Part shown: piece after piece, positions 47,600-58,659 of the stretch
Position numbering within the stretch: the first letter of the stretch is position 1
How the letters are laid out: every line of letters begins with the position of its first letter
Assembly: GCA_037013495.1 (NCBI GenBank)
Contig: CM072811.1
Location: 46,135,452-46,199,451, forward strand
Source: Hippophae tibetana
Lineage: Eukaryota; Streptophyta; Magnoliopsida; Rosales; Elaeagnaceae
Reading direction: 5' to 3'
DNA length: 64,000 bases
The notes under the pieces: model-generated
Told to the model about the DNA's origin: nothing
Database searches by the model: none
The model's input: the letters and a program-made list of their open reading frames with translations, nothing else
Made by a program: the position numbers and the translations under genes

Positions 47600-49175
47600 T
47601 GATCGCCACACAAATTGTGTGTGTAATAAATACGCAAGTATACGTATCGTAACAAGTAATATAATGATAAATAAAGATCGTTCCTACGGAGATTATTTTT
47701 TTAGAAACTAATTTTTTAAACTAAAAATAATAAAAATCAATTTTTTTTGGTGTTTTTATATATTAAGAAAGCAAAATTAAAATAACTAAAAGTAAACAAC
47801 AATAATTAATTAAATCAGATTTTGTGACTAAAAAGATATATGAGAAAATATCTAGGAATACTTAATCCCCCAATTTTCTAAACATGTGAATCACTAAAAT
47901 CTCCCCAATATAATATCAATTAATTACATGATCAATTGAATCTAACCTAGCATGTATTCCTCTCTCAAGTAAACTACACACCATATAGTAATTAATTTAA
48001 TCACACTCTCATGCCAATTAAATTGCATACTACTCATTAAGTTCATCAATTATGGATCACATACATAAGAATCATACATCTATGTCTAGAAACTATGCAT
48101 GTTATTTAATCAAGACAAACAATTAAATAATTTTCTCAAATCTACTTAATTGCCTCTATAGATAAATTGTTGGCCAAACAATTAATATCATAAAAATTAG
48201 ATTAAATAATATAATTAAATTAATATTATAATTGAGAAAAAAATATTAGATCATCACATGTTGAAAATTGGGTTCATAAGATCCTTAGATTAATAAATTG
48301 ATTACACATAATTGTGTTCATAAAGCTAATATTTTTCATAAAAGAAGACATAAAATTAATAAAGAAAAGAGTAGAAAAAGAAATACAATCAATCCCTTGA
48401 ATTGTATAATTAATTTTCTCTTCAATCTCCACCAAAATTGTGTCGTTTCTTGAATTTTTCTCTCTTTTTAGCTCTAAAAACTGACCAAAATTATGCTAAT
48501 AGAGGCAAATTAGAGTTTATGGAGTGATTAGGGGCTTAAATAAAGCTCAGTTGCGATTTGGACCATCCGATCAGCTTCAAATCAAGGGCTACGATCAAAA
48601 CAAGCAAAACTAACAGTTTCAATCAATCACAACGTGACACGTGGCATCAGAAGTTCATTGGGTGAATCAGAGAGAGACACCTGGCAAGGAAGATCGGTCA
48701 GAGTCAACATTTTCCAAGTCAGCACCACGTGGCGAGATGTGATTCGCAGGAATGGATGGTGTGGCGCAGGGGTGGAACGCTTCGAGCAATAGCATGGTGA
48801 CACGTGTCATAGCGTGTTGACTAATTTCTGAACTCGGATTGAACGTCGTGCTAACACGTGGCACGTGTTTCTAATCCTCACACTCGGCACAACGTGATTC
48901 GTTCTCCGTGCTTGCGTGGCATCCATGTGGCTTGCTAAGTCAGCTCCTATGCTTGCGTGGCATGCCACGTGGTAGCTTCTGATTGGTTCTGCGTTAAAAA
49001 TTCATAACAAATCTATAAAAATTCCAGAAAAATCCCAAAAATTATATTTTCATCCCTTTTCACTAAAAAGCTTATATTTTAATTTGTTTAGGCACAAAAA
49101 TACTATTTATTGAATAAAACAAGTAAATATTAAGTGGAAAAGTGCGCTAATGACTCTATTTTCATAGAGTCATCA
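47600..49175 (-). mobile_element. Solo LTR, 1576 bp, probably Ty3/gypsy
   Basis: The segment starts TGATCG and ends GTCATCA, so both ends read TGAT...ATCA. It is flanked by an exact 5-bp duplication ACATG (47595-47599, 49176-49180). It splits the LINE frame between KKRKVCHV and GIKLVMRKAYDK. No internal or second LTR sequence is present. On the minus strand a TATA-like ttatttaagcc (near 48533-48545) is followed by a CT- and A-rich leader and preceded by a G-box cluster, so I infer minus-strand orientation. The end containing aatacgcaagtatacgtatcg is a phrase I associate with plant gypsy LTRs, but the family is not proven. Confidence 0.75.
48638..48971 (-). promoter_or_regulatory. Cluster of six CACGTG G-boxes in the solo LTR
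   Basis: Perfect CACGTG palindromes occur at 48638-48643, 48726-48731, 48801-48806, 48855-48860, 48862-48867 and 48966-48971, most within CACGTGGC or ACACGTGTC contexts. Further ACGTG cores lie nearby. G-boxes are bound by plant bZIP and bHLH factors and are typical of ABA- and light-responsive promoters. They lie 90-430 bp upstream of the TATA-like sequence in the inferred U3. Confidence 0.75.
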
Positions 49176-49180
49176 ACATG

Positions 49181-49267
49181 GCACACCTTCCTCTTTTTAT
49201 ATGATCGTTAATAATGAAACAACTTGTGAGCCACCAAAAAATTATGGTAAATAGGCTCAAATAACCT
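49181..49267 (-). mobile_element. LINE fragment between solo LTR and MULE
   Basis: The minus strand reads FEPIYHNFLVAHKLFHY followed by RSYKKRKVCHV. This is the plant L1 RT segment that normally reads NxxLAHELFH and leads into the KAYDxVxW block. The latter is found across the solo LTR at 47550-47592. Confidence 0.8.
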
Positions 49268-50734
49268 CTAATACTATTTCTACTCTACAATGGACCCCCA
49301 ACTTACAATTTTAATACTATTCAAATTATATCATTCTTGCCCATACCCTCACTAAGCCTAGCCTTAACGGTATATGCTCGTCAGCCCTTGCTCTCTCTGC
49401 CTCTTTGTGATCTCCCTTGTAATTTATTTGGTTTTCTCCTTTCTTGGACGACAACCATCCTCAGCTTTCTTCATCTACAATATTCAAGCCCAACCTTCTA
49501 TATCAACGAAGAATGCCCACACTTTCTATGCCTTCTCGTGATTCCACTTGCCATTTCTTTAGTTTTTTTTCTTTCTTGGATGATGGACAAACTCAAATTT
49601 CGTCATCGGTGACATTCAAGCACATTATCTTGCATCAATAATGAACACCTCAGCCACACTTATAGGTAATAAACCCGTGTTTTCTCCCTATCACACAACC
49701 TTAAGAAGAATAGGTTATAATTTGTTCAATATGCTACAACTTCTTGCATCTACTAATCATGCTAGCTCAAGTACTCTATAATAGTAACTATTGTCAAGAT
49801 AATGTCATAGAGTTATTGATTGTAATGTTATATAAGCTCAAGTACCCCTACTGTTTAGTCTCTTATGACCATTATTACGGTTTAAAGTATTATACTATTT
49901 TGATTTTGAAAATGAGTAATGTATAAGTAGATGTCATATCAATGTATTTTTTAGTTCTTGCTCTTTTAGGCCTTATATTTTACCATTTTGAGCACAATAC
50001 ATAAGTAATTCATAAACTGCATTAGTGAAAAGTGCATATTTAGATTAGATTGGTCATTGTGTAGGAAATGGGCTTGTCTAAGTGTTTATCTAGAAAGATA
50101 ATAAGTTATATTTAGTAGTACAAATCAAAAGGAAAATTCTCTATTAGCCAATACAATTTTTTATTATTGTGAACTCAAAACCGATGCCTATATAATTTGT
50201 TTCTATTAGTTCAATATTTTTTGAAGTAATCCATATGATGAACCAATTAAAAGCAACAATTTAGAGTGATGTGTGATTCTTAACCAATCCAAGCACTTTT
50301 AAATTAACTTCAATAATGCAAGTGTCTCTTACCAAATATACCCATTTTGGATCATGTAGTTTAGCCATTGACATGAACTATCTCGAACCCCAAACTCTCA
50401 TAACCATGGATGAGAACACACTACTACATGGAAGACAATATTAAACACTAAGATTAACATCAATTCTACAGCCATTGAAAATGGATTACACAATACAATA
50501 GCAAAAATACTTTTAAGTTGAATTATATTGTTTGATTTGTTAGTGTCTTCTAATGTTTTTCTTTATAAATAAAATATTAATAGATTTGGTTCCAACTAGT
50601 TCAAGAGTAAAATGAATTAGAGCCTAAATGTTCTTTTTTATTATCTATTAGTGTTTCTATTAATTCAATATTTTTTAAATTGGTTCCTTTATTGATATAT
50701 AATGTTTACTCTTTTTTCTCATTTATGGTTGTAG

Positions 50735-53700
50735 AATGGTTAAGAAGTCAAAACAAGCAATGATAATTCTTGTTGAGGAATCATATATGAATTATGTTTT
50801 TCTCTAATTATTTTATAAGGTCATAGAGTTTAAATTTAAAATAGATCTTAACGATGAATTTTGTTCTCAAATCATTTTTTCAAGCAATCCATATAAGGCT
50901 ATGAAAATTATTAAGTAATCATTGACAACAACTCAATGAGATATGTTTACGAGTAATTGTTTTGGTATGTTCATTGATGTTGACCAACTTCAATTTTTTT
51001 CTCAACTTATGCATCATCTTTTCATTAGAAAATATGAGTTCAAAAGAGATGGTGAAATATGGTTTAAGGTGAATGACAAAATACTACGATTATCTAAAAG
51101 GGAGTTTGCACTCATTACCAACTTGAAGTTTGGAGTTAGAGATAGAGATGAAGCAAATGATACACATTTCGTAAAAGATACTTTTAAGATAGTACACAAG
51201 TTATTTTACTTATTGTGTGGGAAAAGTTGGAAGAGATTAATAGGAAATAAGTAGTGAGAACTTCTACTAGTCCATCGAAAAGAAGGAAGGGTAAGGAAAG
51301 CTTTAGATATTGTCAAAATTCCAAACATGCAAGTTGCTTTTTGAGCTAGCTTTATTTTTCTTACAATTGTATTGACAATCATATATCATAAGATGGTGAC
51401 GAAGCGCTTAGATTAGATTTTCTTTATTTTTATTATGTTAGATTGTATGGGATATATCTTTTTTAATTTTATCGGTAATAATATTCTTTATATTGTATGA
51501 AATTTGGATATATTTTATCAAACATCATGGGATGATAAGGTGTTTGATAGGAAAATTGAAGGTTTGTATGTTGATTTGATTGAGAAGTTGAAAAAGTATA
51601 AATATCTTGTTAGTAAAGGTCATAAAAATACTTGACCAAATATCCATTTAGTTAGTTTTATTCATGCAATTTAAGTGTGGATATATGAAGAATTTCCTAG
51701 AACGATAACTTTCTATGAAGATTAGTATCATAATGTTGTTCTCAGATTTAAGAACTGGAAAAGTTTTATGGTTCCTAGAGTAGACGAGATTTAAAGAGCT
51801 ATATTTGATCATATTGATGTAAGTTAATCGTATTTTTTGTGTGGATATTTTTTATTTTAATAGTTGTCGATTTACTTGATTTTTTTTATTTTTGGCAGCT
51901 TGAGTTGCATTCTTTATTATCACCCTATAAACATGATAAGGATGAGTATTTTGTTTGAATGAAACATTTGTTTGCATCAATATATCATATTCCTTTATCA
52001 TTATTATATGAATAAATAAGAAGTTTGGTTTGTCATGATTCATTGGTTTTGAAGACTAGTAGTGTTCATGATAAAGGCCAAAGTCATGATCGTAGTAGGG
52101 GCAATATTAGTTTGTCAAGTACAGATGTTGGATGTCATGATGGAGATGTTCCTAATGATAATACAAGACAAAGTGGTATTGATAAGGAGAAATATGTTTC
52201 AATTGCAAAACCAGTGTATTGATACAAAATTTAAGTCTTTTGATAAGGTTATTGATTGAAAGTTTAAGGAACAAAAGAAACTATTTTGATGATAAGCTTA
52301 GAGTTATTGCTGCTATGAAGGTAGAAACATTTATCATTTAGCAAATTATATTTTTTAACATTTGATGACTTTTGTTTTGGTTGGATAATATTGTAACCTT
52401 ATTATGTAAGATTGGACAGTTTGTTAGTGAAATATGCTCCCTGATTTTTAGTTGGATACATGTCCAACTCTATTGTCTCCAATTATACATATTTCCAACT
52501 ATATGCTCTCTGAATTTTAGTTGGACATATGTCCAACTTTGCTATGTGCAATTGGACATATGTCTAACTTTGTGTTCATGTGTTTATTTGACTAGACAAT
52601 TTCCATGGTTTTTCCTCTATCATTTTCTTTCAAATGGAAAATGCATATGTTTGGTCCTCTTTTCTTATTTAACTGGTCTATAATTCTCTCATGTACACTT
52701 ATGCTTATTACTGGAGGAAAAATATACTTCACAGTGTTACGTATCTTAATAATGAGTCTATGCATGCTAAACAAGTTATAATTGTTTTAATTCATGTTTT
52801 ATTACACATATGAATTACTAGTTCTTGTTGTAATTATTTCTATCAATATTTTGACCAAGTGTATCCTTGAGATATGTTGTATAGTTTTTAGTTGGACACA
52901 TGTCAAATGTTGTTATGTCCATTTTGACACATGTCCAACTATGTTAACATGTGTGCACAATCTTGTGTTAACAAACCTTTTTTTTACTACAGGTGAATAA
53001 GTCCATGAGTATGGATGAATATAAAGATTATGGTTTGGATCTTGTAAGGCTTGGTTTAAAAGATCTACCTGTATCAAATGATAAAGATCTACATGTGTAA
53101 GAGAAGACTTTATAACACCATGTTTGTATCATAATATTGATCCTATTTGGTTAGATTTTGGAGAGCTGTTTAAGACTACATCCACAAAAGATCTAAGATG
53201 TTGTACTCTTAAGGTTTCAATGTCTATGAGTATGGATGAAATTGTTGATGCTTTAGAAAATGCCATGAAGGGATCTCAGAAATATGCACGAAAGAAATCA
53301 AGATATTTAACTAAACTTTTTCATGTTTTTTGGAAAGAAGAAGATAAACAGTAAGTTAGATGGTTCTAACGTTAAATTGATTCAATCTTATAATGAAGAT
53401 GCAGAACATTCAAGCCTTTGTCATCAATTTTTCAAAGTCATTATGATAGATGGATGAAAGATCATAATGACTATGGAAATCAAATTTGATTGTTTTGCTA
53501 TTATATGTATATGTGCTATTTTTTCTATTGTATTACTAATTATGTTTGATTATCTTTTTTACAACAAATCTACATGTGACATCAAATGCTTCAAGGTGGA
53601 TAAATGGTTTTTCAAAGACTTAGAGTCTCCTATAGGCCTTATTGGTGATATGGTATATATCCATAAGGAAATGACTTGTGTTTTTTTATACTGTGTTTTA

Positions 53701-54530
53701 TTGAACGTTTATTTTTTTCGGGTAGTGTTTTAGCATATCAATGTTGCAATTCATAACTTTTGAATATGAAGAAATGACTACTTGTACTTTGCAAGCAAGA
53801 GATACACATGTCTTGACAGTTATTTTATGGTGTGTTTCATTTTTACTAGTTTATTTTGCCTTATTATTCCAAGTGTTCATTTTTTATGCTATATGCAACA
53901 TTATTGTGTTAATTTTGTGAAGAATGTTGGTACGAGATGGAAGTTTTTTTATCATACCAGATGATCATAAGTTGTACAAGTTAGCATAGGTTATGAGAGA
54001 TGGACATCATTGTTGGAAAAATGTAAATGTTTTGTATTATCCTATTCTATTTGATAGTAATCATTGGATTTTAGCTATTATTGAGCTTGATAACAAGAAG
54101 ATTAAATTATATGATTCATTTATTGGTGGTGAGAGACGATATGATCTTCATAGTAAATCTAGGTCAATTACAAGAATGATGCCATGTATATTGTCAATGC
54201 TAGATTATTGGCAATATAAGAAAGATTCATACGACTCAAGTGAAGAATGGATCATTGAATAGGTTTTAGATGTACCACAACAAAATACTCAGTATCTATT
54301 TTCCTTATTATTCTTGTTGGCTTTTAATGTTATATTTTTATTCAACTATTTTAATATATCTTGGTTTGTAAGTTTGATTCTTGTATATGTGTCATATGTT
54401 TGACTATGCTGTTGATTAGAGGGAAGGAGTTGGATGTCATTTACAAGTATAATATTGAAGATATTAGGATATATTTATATCAATTATTGTTCTCTTATGG
54501 CCTTCCACACCCATGAATTTAATGACTTTG
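50735..54530 (+). pseudogene. DUF1985/Ulp1-type protease gene captured by the MULE
   Basis: 50943-51254 encodes a DUF1985-like block: FTSNCFGMFIDVDQLQFFSQ and SKREFALITNLKFGVRDRD. The C48 (Ulp1/SUMO-protease fold) part lies at about 53590-54530. KWFFKDLESPIGLIGDM resembles its N-terminal segment. FDSNHWILAIIELDNKKIKLYDS holds the catalytic His (54062-54064) and Asp (54113-54115). VPQQN has the oxyanion Gln (54281-54283), and FDSCICVICLTMLLI has a plausible catalytic Cys (54382-54384). An intron from GT near 54291 to AG near 54372 would join the last two. Breaks include a TAG at 54260 just before VLDVPQQ and many stops between the two domains, part of which may be introns. Role unknown; such proteases are accessory genes of MULEs. 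Confidence 0.75.
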
Positions 54531-54534
54531 TAAC

Positions 54535-55745
54535 ATTTAATAAAACTTTTACCTTCTATTGATGTGTGAAACTTTTACTTGTTTGATATTTTGGATGTAA
54601 AGTTTGGATTAAGATTTCTACTAATGAGAATTTTTTTAAGGATCATGATTGGATTAGAAAATTTGTTTTGCAAGGAGAAGTAGGGGTCCAATTTTCATAT
54701 ATGTCAAGAGTCATCTGACAAAGCCTCTTAGACTTATGAAACTGCAATGCTTACTGGCCTGATGTACATTATATTGCAAAAGTAACATGCAAACTCATAA
54801 CCAATTCCAAACTTGGTTTCCCATTGGCACATATTTCAAATGATTTCCTTAATTGAAGAGCTAATTCAAGCACTTTCTAGGTATTATTACTTCGCCTATC
54901 AATTGAAGGTTTCTCCAAATTAGTTTTTCCCTTAGGACTTGTTTTAGGTTAATATTTTATACTTGAAGATATAGTCTTCCTTATATTTTCTAAATTTTTG
55001 CCTAAAGATGGATTTCCCTTTTGAGAACCATCAATAGGCTTTTCCTCAATTTTATCTTCCATTATCTCCACTTCATTCCTCTCTCCTCCAACACTCTCAT
55101 TTAACATCTTTACCATCAATAGATTTATAGTAGGACATTTTTCCAAATGTATTGTATTGAATTGGACATATGACCAACTGTATGAAGATTTGGATACATG
55201 TCATCAACACTATTGCTCTCTGATTTTTAGTTAGATTTATATCAAACATTATGTTGAGCTGCACATATGTCCAACTACATGAAGATTTGGATACATGCAA
55301 ATAAAAAGGACAAAAAAATCATTATTGTATTAATAGAAACAATATAACATGTAAATCTTGAAATTGTAAATCATAATGATTTTTGTCCAATAAAACCTAA
55401 AGAATGTTATGAATTATATGAATTATTCTCCATCATTGTTCCAACTAATTGGACGTTTACAAGTTTTTTTATTGTGTCAATATTAAGAACATTGCTAGCA
55501 TTTATGTGACTTCTTATGCTTTATAGTGGAACCCTTCTTTGTTTTTTTGTGTCGTCTTGAACATGCTTTTGTCTTTAGTGGAAGAATGACCATATTTTCA
55601 ATCTCTAATAGTACAATCTAATCTCTCATGTCACCTTCAAATATAAATCATTAAAAATGTATCAAATCATGAAACCCAAGCAAACTGTATGCAATTAATT
55701 TTGAACTACACTACTAAAACCAAGTAAATATTGACATAAATAATG
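54535..55745. other. Region between the two convergent MULE genes
   Basis: A minus-strand stretch at about 54760-55135 reads coding-like (ESVGGERNEVEIMEDKIEEK, then SLGKNLENIRK), but I recognise no family and the frame soon breaks. It may be a remnant of an additional exon. The rest carries three copies of the palindromic motif and AT-rich sequence. Confidence 0.35.
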
Positions 55746-55749
55746 AATC

Positions 55750-57265
55750 GTCATATAAACATTAGGAACTTAATCAAATATCACATGTTGGGTATATAGT
55801 CTCTATATACCCCATTTTAAGCGTGTCTGAATAGTAGCAGAAAGAGCACATCTCATACCAGGAGATCTTATATTTATAACAAGCTGTCATAGCATGGTCA
55901 AGGTCAGAATTGCGACACAAACATGATTTTGTTAGTATTTTTACTTGTTCATTGACATTTTCATAGATTATAACAAATTATACTTTGTTAATTCGAATGA
56001 CATCATATTTCTTTGCTCTAGCATATCGATAAACTAAAATCTCCTCAACCTATACACTTAGCCTAGTATTCACTTGTTCATTAGCAGTTTGATTTTGTTT
56101 ATATAATTAGTAGTGCAATACTTTAAGCATTTCTTATGTCTTTCAAAATTGCATTCAAGCTTTCAGAAATGTTTGTTGTCATTATATTATATTTGCTACT
56201 TGTATAATGTGTTATCGTCCATTTTTTACCCTTTACTTCTCCAAAAAATATGTTGCTTTCTTGTTTAAAGCCTTTATTTGTGAGTAATAATAGTCAAAAT
56301 TAGCATACCGATATGAATATACAACGCTATCATAAAATGTGTGAATAATAGCAGGTACATATTTCCTCTTAAGTTCTCACGTAGGTGATTGACACAAATA
56401 CCATGTATTGCATCAAGAAATATAGTAGATTTAATCATTGTAATGGCTTTATGTTGATCAGAAACTACAATAGATGAAGGATGCTATCAATTTCTTGTTT
56501 AAATTTTAAGAAAAATCATTTCCATGAAAACTTGTTTTATGAATCAACTATTCCAAAAGCTAATGGATATATTTGATTGTTTCCATCCTTGCCCGTTGAA
56601 ACGAGTATTGTTCCTTTATAATTGGAAGTCAAAAATGTTCCATCAATAGTTAACACTGGCCTTATTAGCAAATGGAAAGCCATTCGTGAAAAACCAAAGA
56701 TAATGAAAAGATATTTGAATGTGTTGTTCTTGTCAGTATGCACCTCTATTATAGTCTATGGATTTTTTTATTGTAGCATGTAACAAAATTTAGGCAACAT
56801 TTCAAAAGAGTGCTCTCGTGATCTCCTGAAAGATGTAAGAGGCTTCTCTTTTGCTCTCCATGTAATAGTAGAGTAAGACAATGTAATCCCAAATCCATTT
56901 CTTATGTCATTTATAATATCTTGAGGCTTAACTACATGATAAATATCTTCATTCTTATCAAGAATTTGTTCAACAATGATATGTCTATCTATATGATGAT
57001 CACTTTGAGATATGTGTATTGAAGAACAAGTGTGTACACGATCATGAATAGTGATATGAAAAGAATCACTATTATCCAATCTATTTGGATGAAGTTTCCA
57101 TTTGTAGGAGTTGTTAAGGTATAACAAATTGGAGAATCTTTTATTTGATTTCTTGGTTTTGAATGCAAATTTGTTTCTCATGGTTTTCATGCATTTTTTT
57201 TCTTTCCTAATATGTTCTTTGCTTAAAAATACATAATCTACGTTAAATTCTTCCACAATTATCAT
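55750..57265 (-). pseudogene. MULE transposase (MURA-type), decayed
   Basis: The minus strand starts MIIVEEFNVDYVFLSKEHIR. A DNA-binding region follows: NNSYKWKLHPNRLDNSDSFH, then the KPQDIINDIRNGFGITLSYS segment that in the family precedes the catalytic core. The DDE core begins with RPVLTIDGTFLTSNYKG, whose first catalytic Asp is at about 56642-56644, and runs through GKDGNNQIYPLAFGIVDS. ELKRKYVPAIIHTFYDSVVY follows near 56300-56370. The C-terminus shows a SWIM-like zinc finger (CLCRNSDLDHAMTAC, about 55880-55920) and YIETIYP near 55800. In-frame stops occur near 56767 and 56755, between the CYML segment and HTDKNNTFKYLF, and several more lie after 56537. It would cut and join the element ends if whole. 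It is a DNA-transposon fossil. Confidence 0.85.
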
Positions 57266-58303
57266 GTTTGATCTTGAGTTTGGTAACTAAAATAAATTAA
57301 CACGAGAGAAAACTAAATTTGTCAACAAATACACATAATTGGACATATATTCAATTGAAAATCAAGACATTATTTGGCGTATATGATATCAATTTTACAC
57401 TACAGAGTTGGACTATTGTCCAACCAAGTACATGATTAAAGCACACAATATTTTTTTCCTAATATGCAAATCATTTTAAGTAGAAAAATGACTAATTAAT
57501 CATTTTAGGTGGACAAAGTTAGACATATGTCATCTTTTTTTCTTATGGTTGCCATTTATAATTTTTTTTCTAATATGCTCTTTGTTTGAAAATACATGAA
57601 CTACATCAAATTCTTCTACAATTTTTATGTTTTTATCTTGAAAGAAGTAATTAAAACCAATTAACATGATAGAAAATTAAAACAATCAATAAATACACAT
57701 AATTATACATATATTCAATTGTACAAAACAAAATCGGACATATATCTAACTGAAAATTAAAGATTTCATTCAGTTGTATACTATAGAGTTGAAATATTAT
57801 CTAACTAAGTACATGATCAAAGCACATAACGTATATTTGGATAGAATTAGACATATTTAATCAGAATGAACACACATTTAGATATTATGGCCAACTTTAC
57901 GTAACAAAATTTGACATATGTCAATTAAAAACCATAAACCTTTAATTTATCTTCTAATGTTATATTCATTTGTCAAGAAAATCTCTTCGAAATACATACA
58001 AATCAAGTTGGACTTGTATAGCATTTTGATTTTGTTTCAAATTTTTTTTTTTTTGAAAGTAGTAAATTTAGAAACAACAATCGTGCCATCACAACTGGCA
58101 TAGCCATCAAAGGGAGCCCATGTATGGTCGTTGAAGGGAGTAGCAGGAATCTGTTAGATGATTGAATCTGGTTTGGCATGATCCAATCTTATTATATATA
58201 TATTAATATGGGAGGGTTATTTTTGTCTATTAACGTTAAATAGCAAGTGGTAGGATCCAAATTAGATTTTCGATAAATATGGGGTTACTTGAGAATTTAA
58301 CCC

Positions 58304-58612
58304 CAAATATTTTCAGTAATTATTTACGAGGGCCGTTTGGTAATCACAAATTAAAAGGAATTAAGGACTCCTTTCAGAGTCTTTGCAATAATATTTGAGA
58401 TAATCGTATAAACGGTAGAACAAAGATTTATAGGTCGAAAATGTTCAATAAAAGTAGGATTTGATACCTTGGCCGCCAAAGAAATTAAGTGTCGTACTAG
58501 AAGCCATAGAGATACTACCATGACGAAAAAAACTCTGAACAGCTTTACATACATCCCCTCCAATGATACTCCAATTTTTTTGAAAAAAGGAGCCCGTAAA
58601 GTAAAGAGTTTC
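58304..58612 (-). mobile_element. LINE (L1-type) fragment: start of the RT domain
   Basis: The minus strand reads FTGSFFQKNWSIIGGDVCKA, then VQSFFRHGSIS. After a frame change comes KVSNPTFIEHFRPINLCSTV, then YTIISNIIAKTLKGVLNS. This is the plant L1 RT opening (GPDGFxxxFFQKxW ... FRPISLCNxxYKIISKxLAxRL). The piece continues into NIxLAHELFH sequence at 49181-49267 beyond the MULE. Upstream of 58612 the match stops, so the LINE copy appears 5'-truncated, lacking endonuclease and ORF1. Confidence 0.85.
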
Positions 58613-58620
58613 ATAAATAC

Positions 58621-58655
58621 TATACTTGAAGCTATACTTGAAGCTATACTTGAGC
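58621..58655. repeat. 12-bp minisatellite, three units
   Basis: The unit tatacttgaagc is present three times, the last one base shorter, exactly at the 5' limit of the LINE match. It may be filler formed at the LINE insertion junction. Confidence 0.75.
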
Positions 58656-58659
58656 TATA

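Larger units (their letters stand above)
52450..57927. repeat. Dispersed 20-bp palindromic motif in the MULE
   Basis: The perfect palindrome AGTTGGACATATGTCCAACT stands at 52519-52538. Variants with a few changes lie at 52450, 52481, 52550, 52890, 52921, 55160, 55229, 55257, 57337, 57406, 57516, 57701, 57732, 57845 and 57908 (start positions). They form clusters in the spacer before the Ulp1 domain, in the gap between the two convergent genes, and upstream of the transposase. I noticed none outside the MULE. Confidence 0.75.
49268..58303. mobile_element. Mutator-like element (MULE) with DUF1985/Ulp1-like gene, Kaonashi-like
   Basis: About 9 kb between two LINE fragments, with a worn 10-bp flanking duplication (caaataacct at 49258-49267; caaatatttt at 58304-58313; 7 of 10 match). 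Mutator elements make 9-11 bp duplications. The right end reads inward gggttaaattctcaagtaac; the left end has only a weak counterpart (ctaatactatttctactc), so terminal inverted repeats are short or decayed. It contains a plus-strand DUF1985/Ulp1-type gene (about 50735-54530) and a convergent minus-strand MULE transposase (about 55750-57265). Mutator elements carrying Ulp1-type genes (Kaonashi and relatives) are known in several plants. Both genes are broken. Stretches 49268-50730 and 57930-58303 hold no gene that I can see. Confidence 0.85.

Noticed and set aside
49337-49641. Plus-strand frames of 65-91 codons near the left MULE end
   Set aside because: Overlapping frames with no recognisable domain lie in the MULE terminal region, and nothing indicates coding.
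52372-53000. Plus-strand frames rich in Cys/Leu/Phe between the DUF1985 and Ulp1 parts
   Set aside because: They are driven by the repeated palindromic motif and its flanking words, so they are not read as protein.
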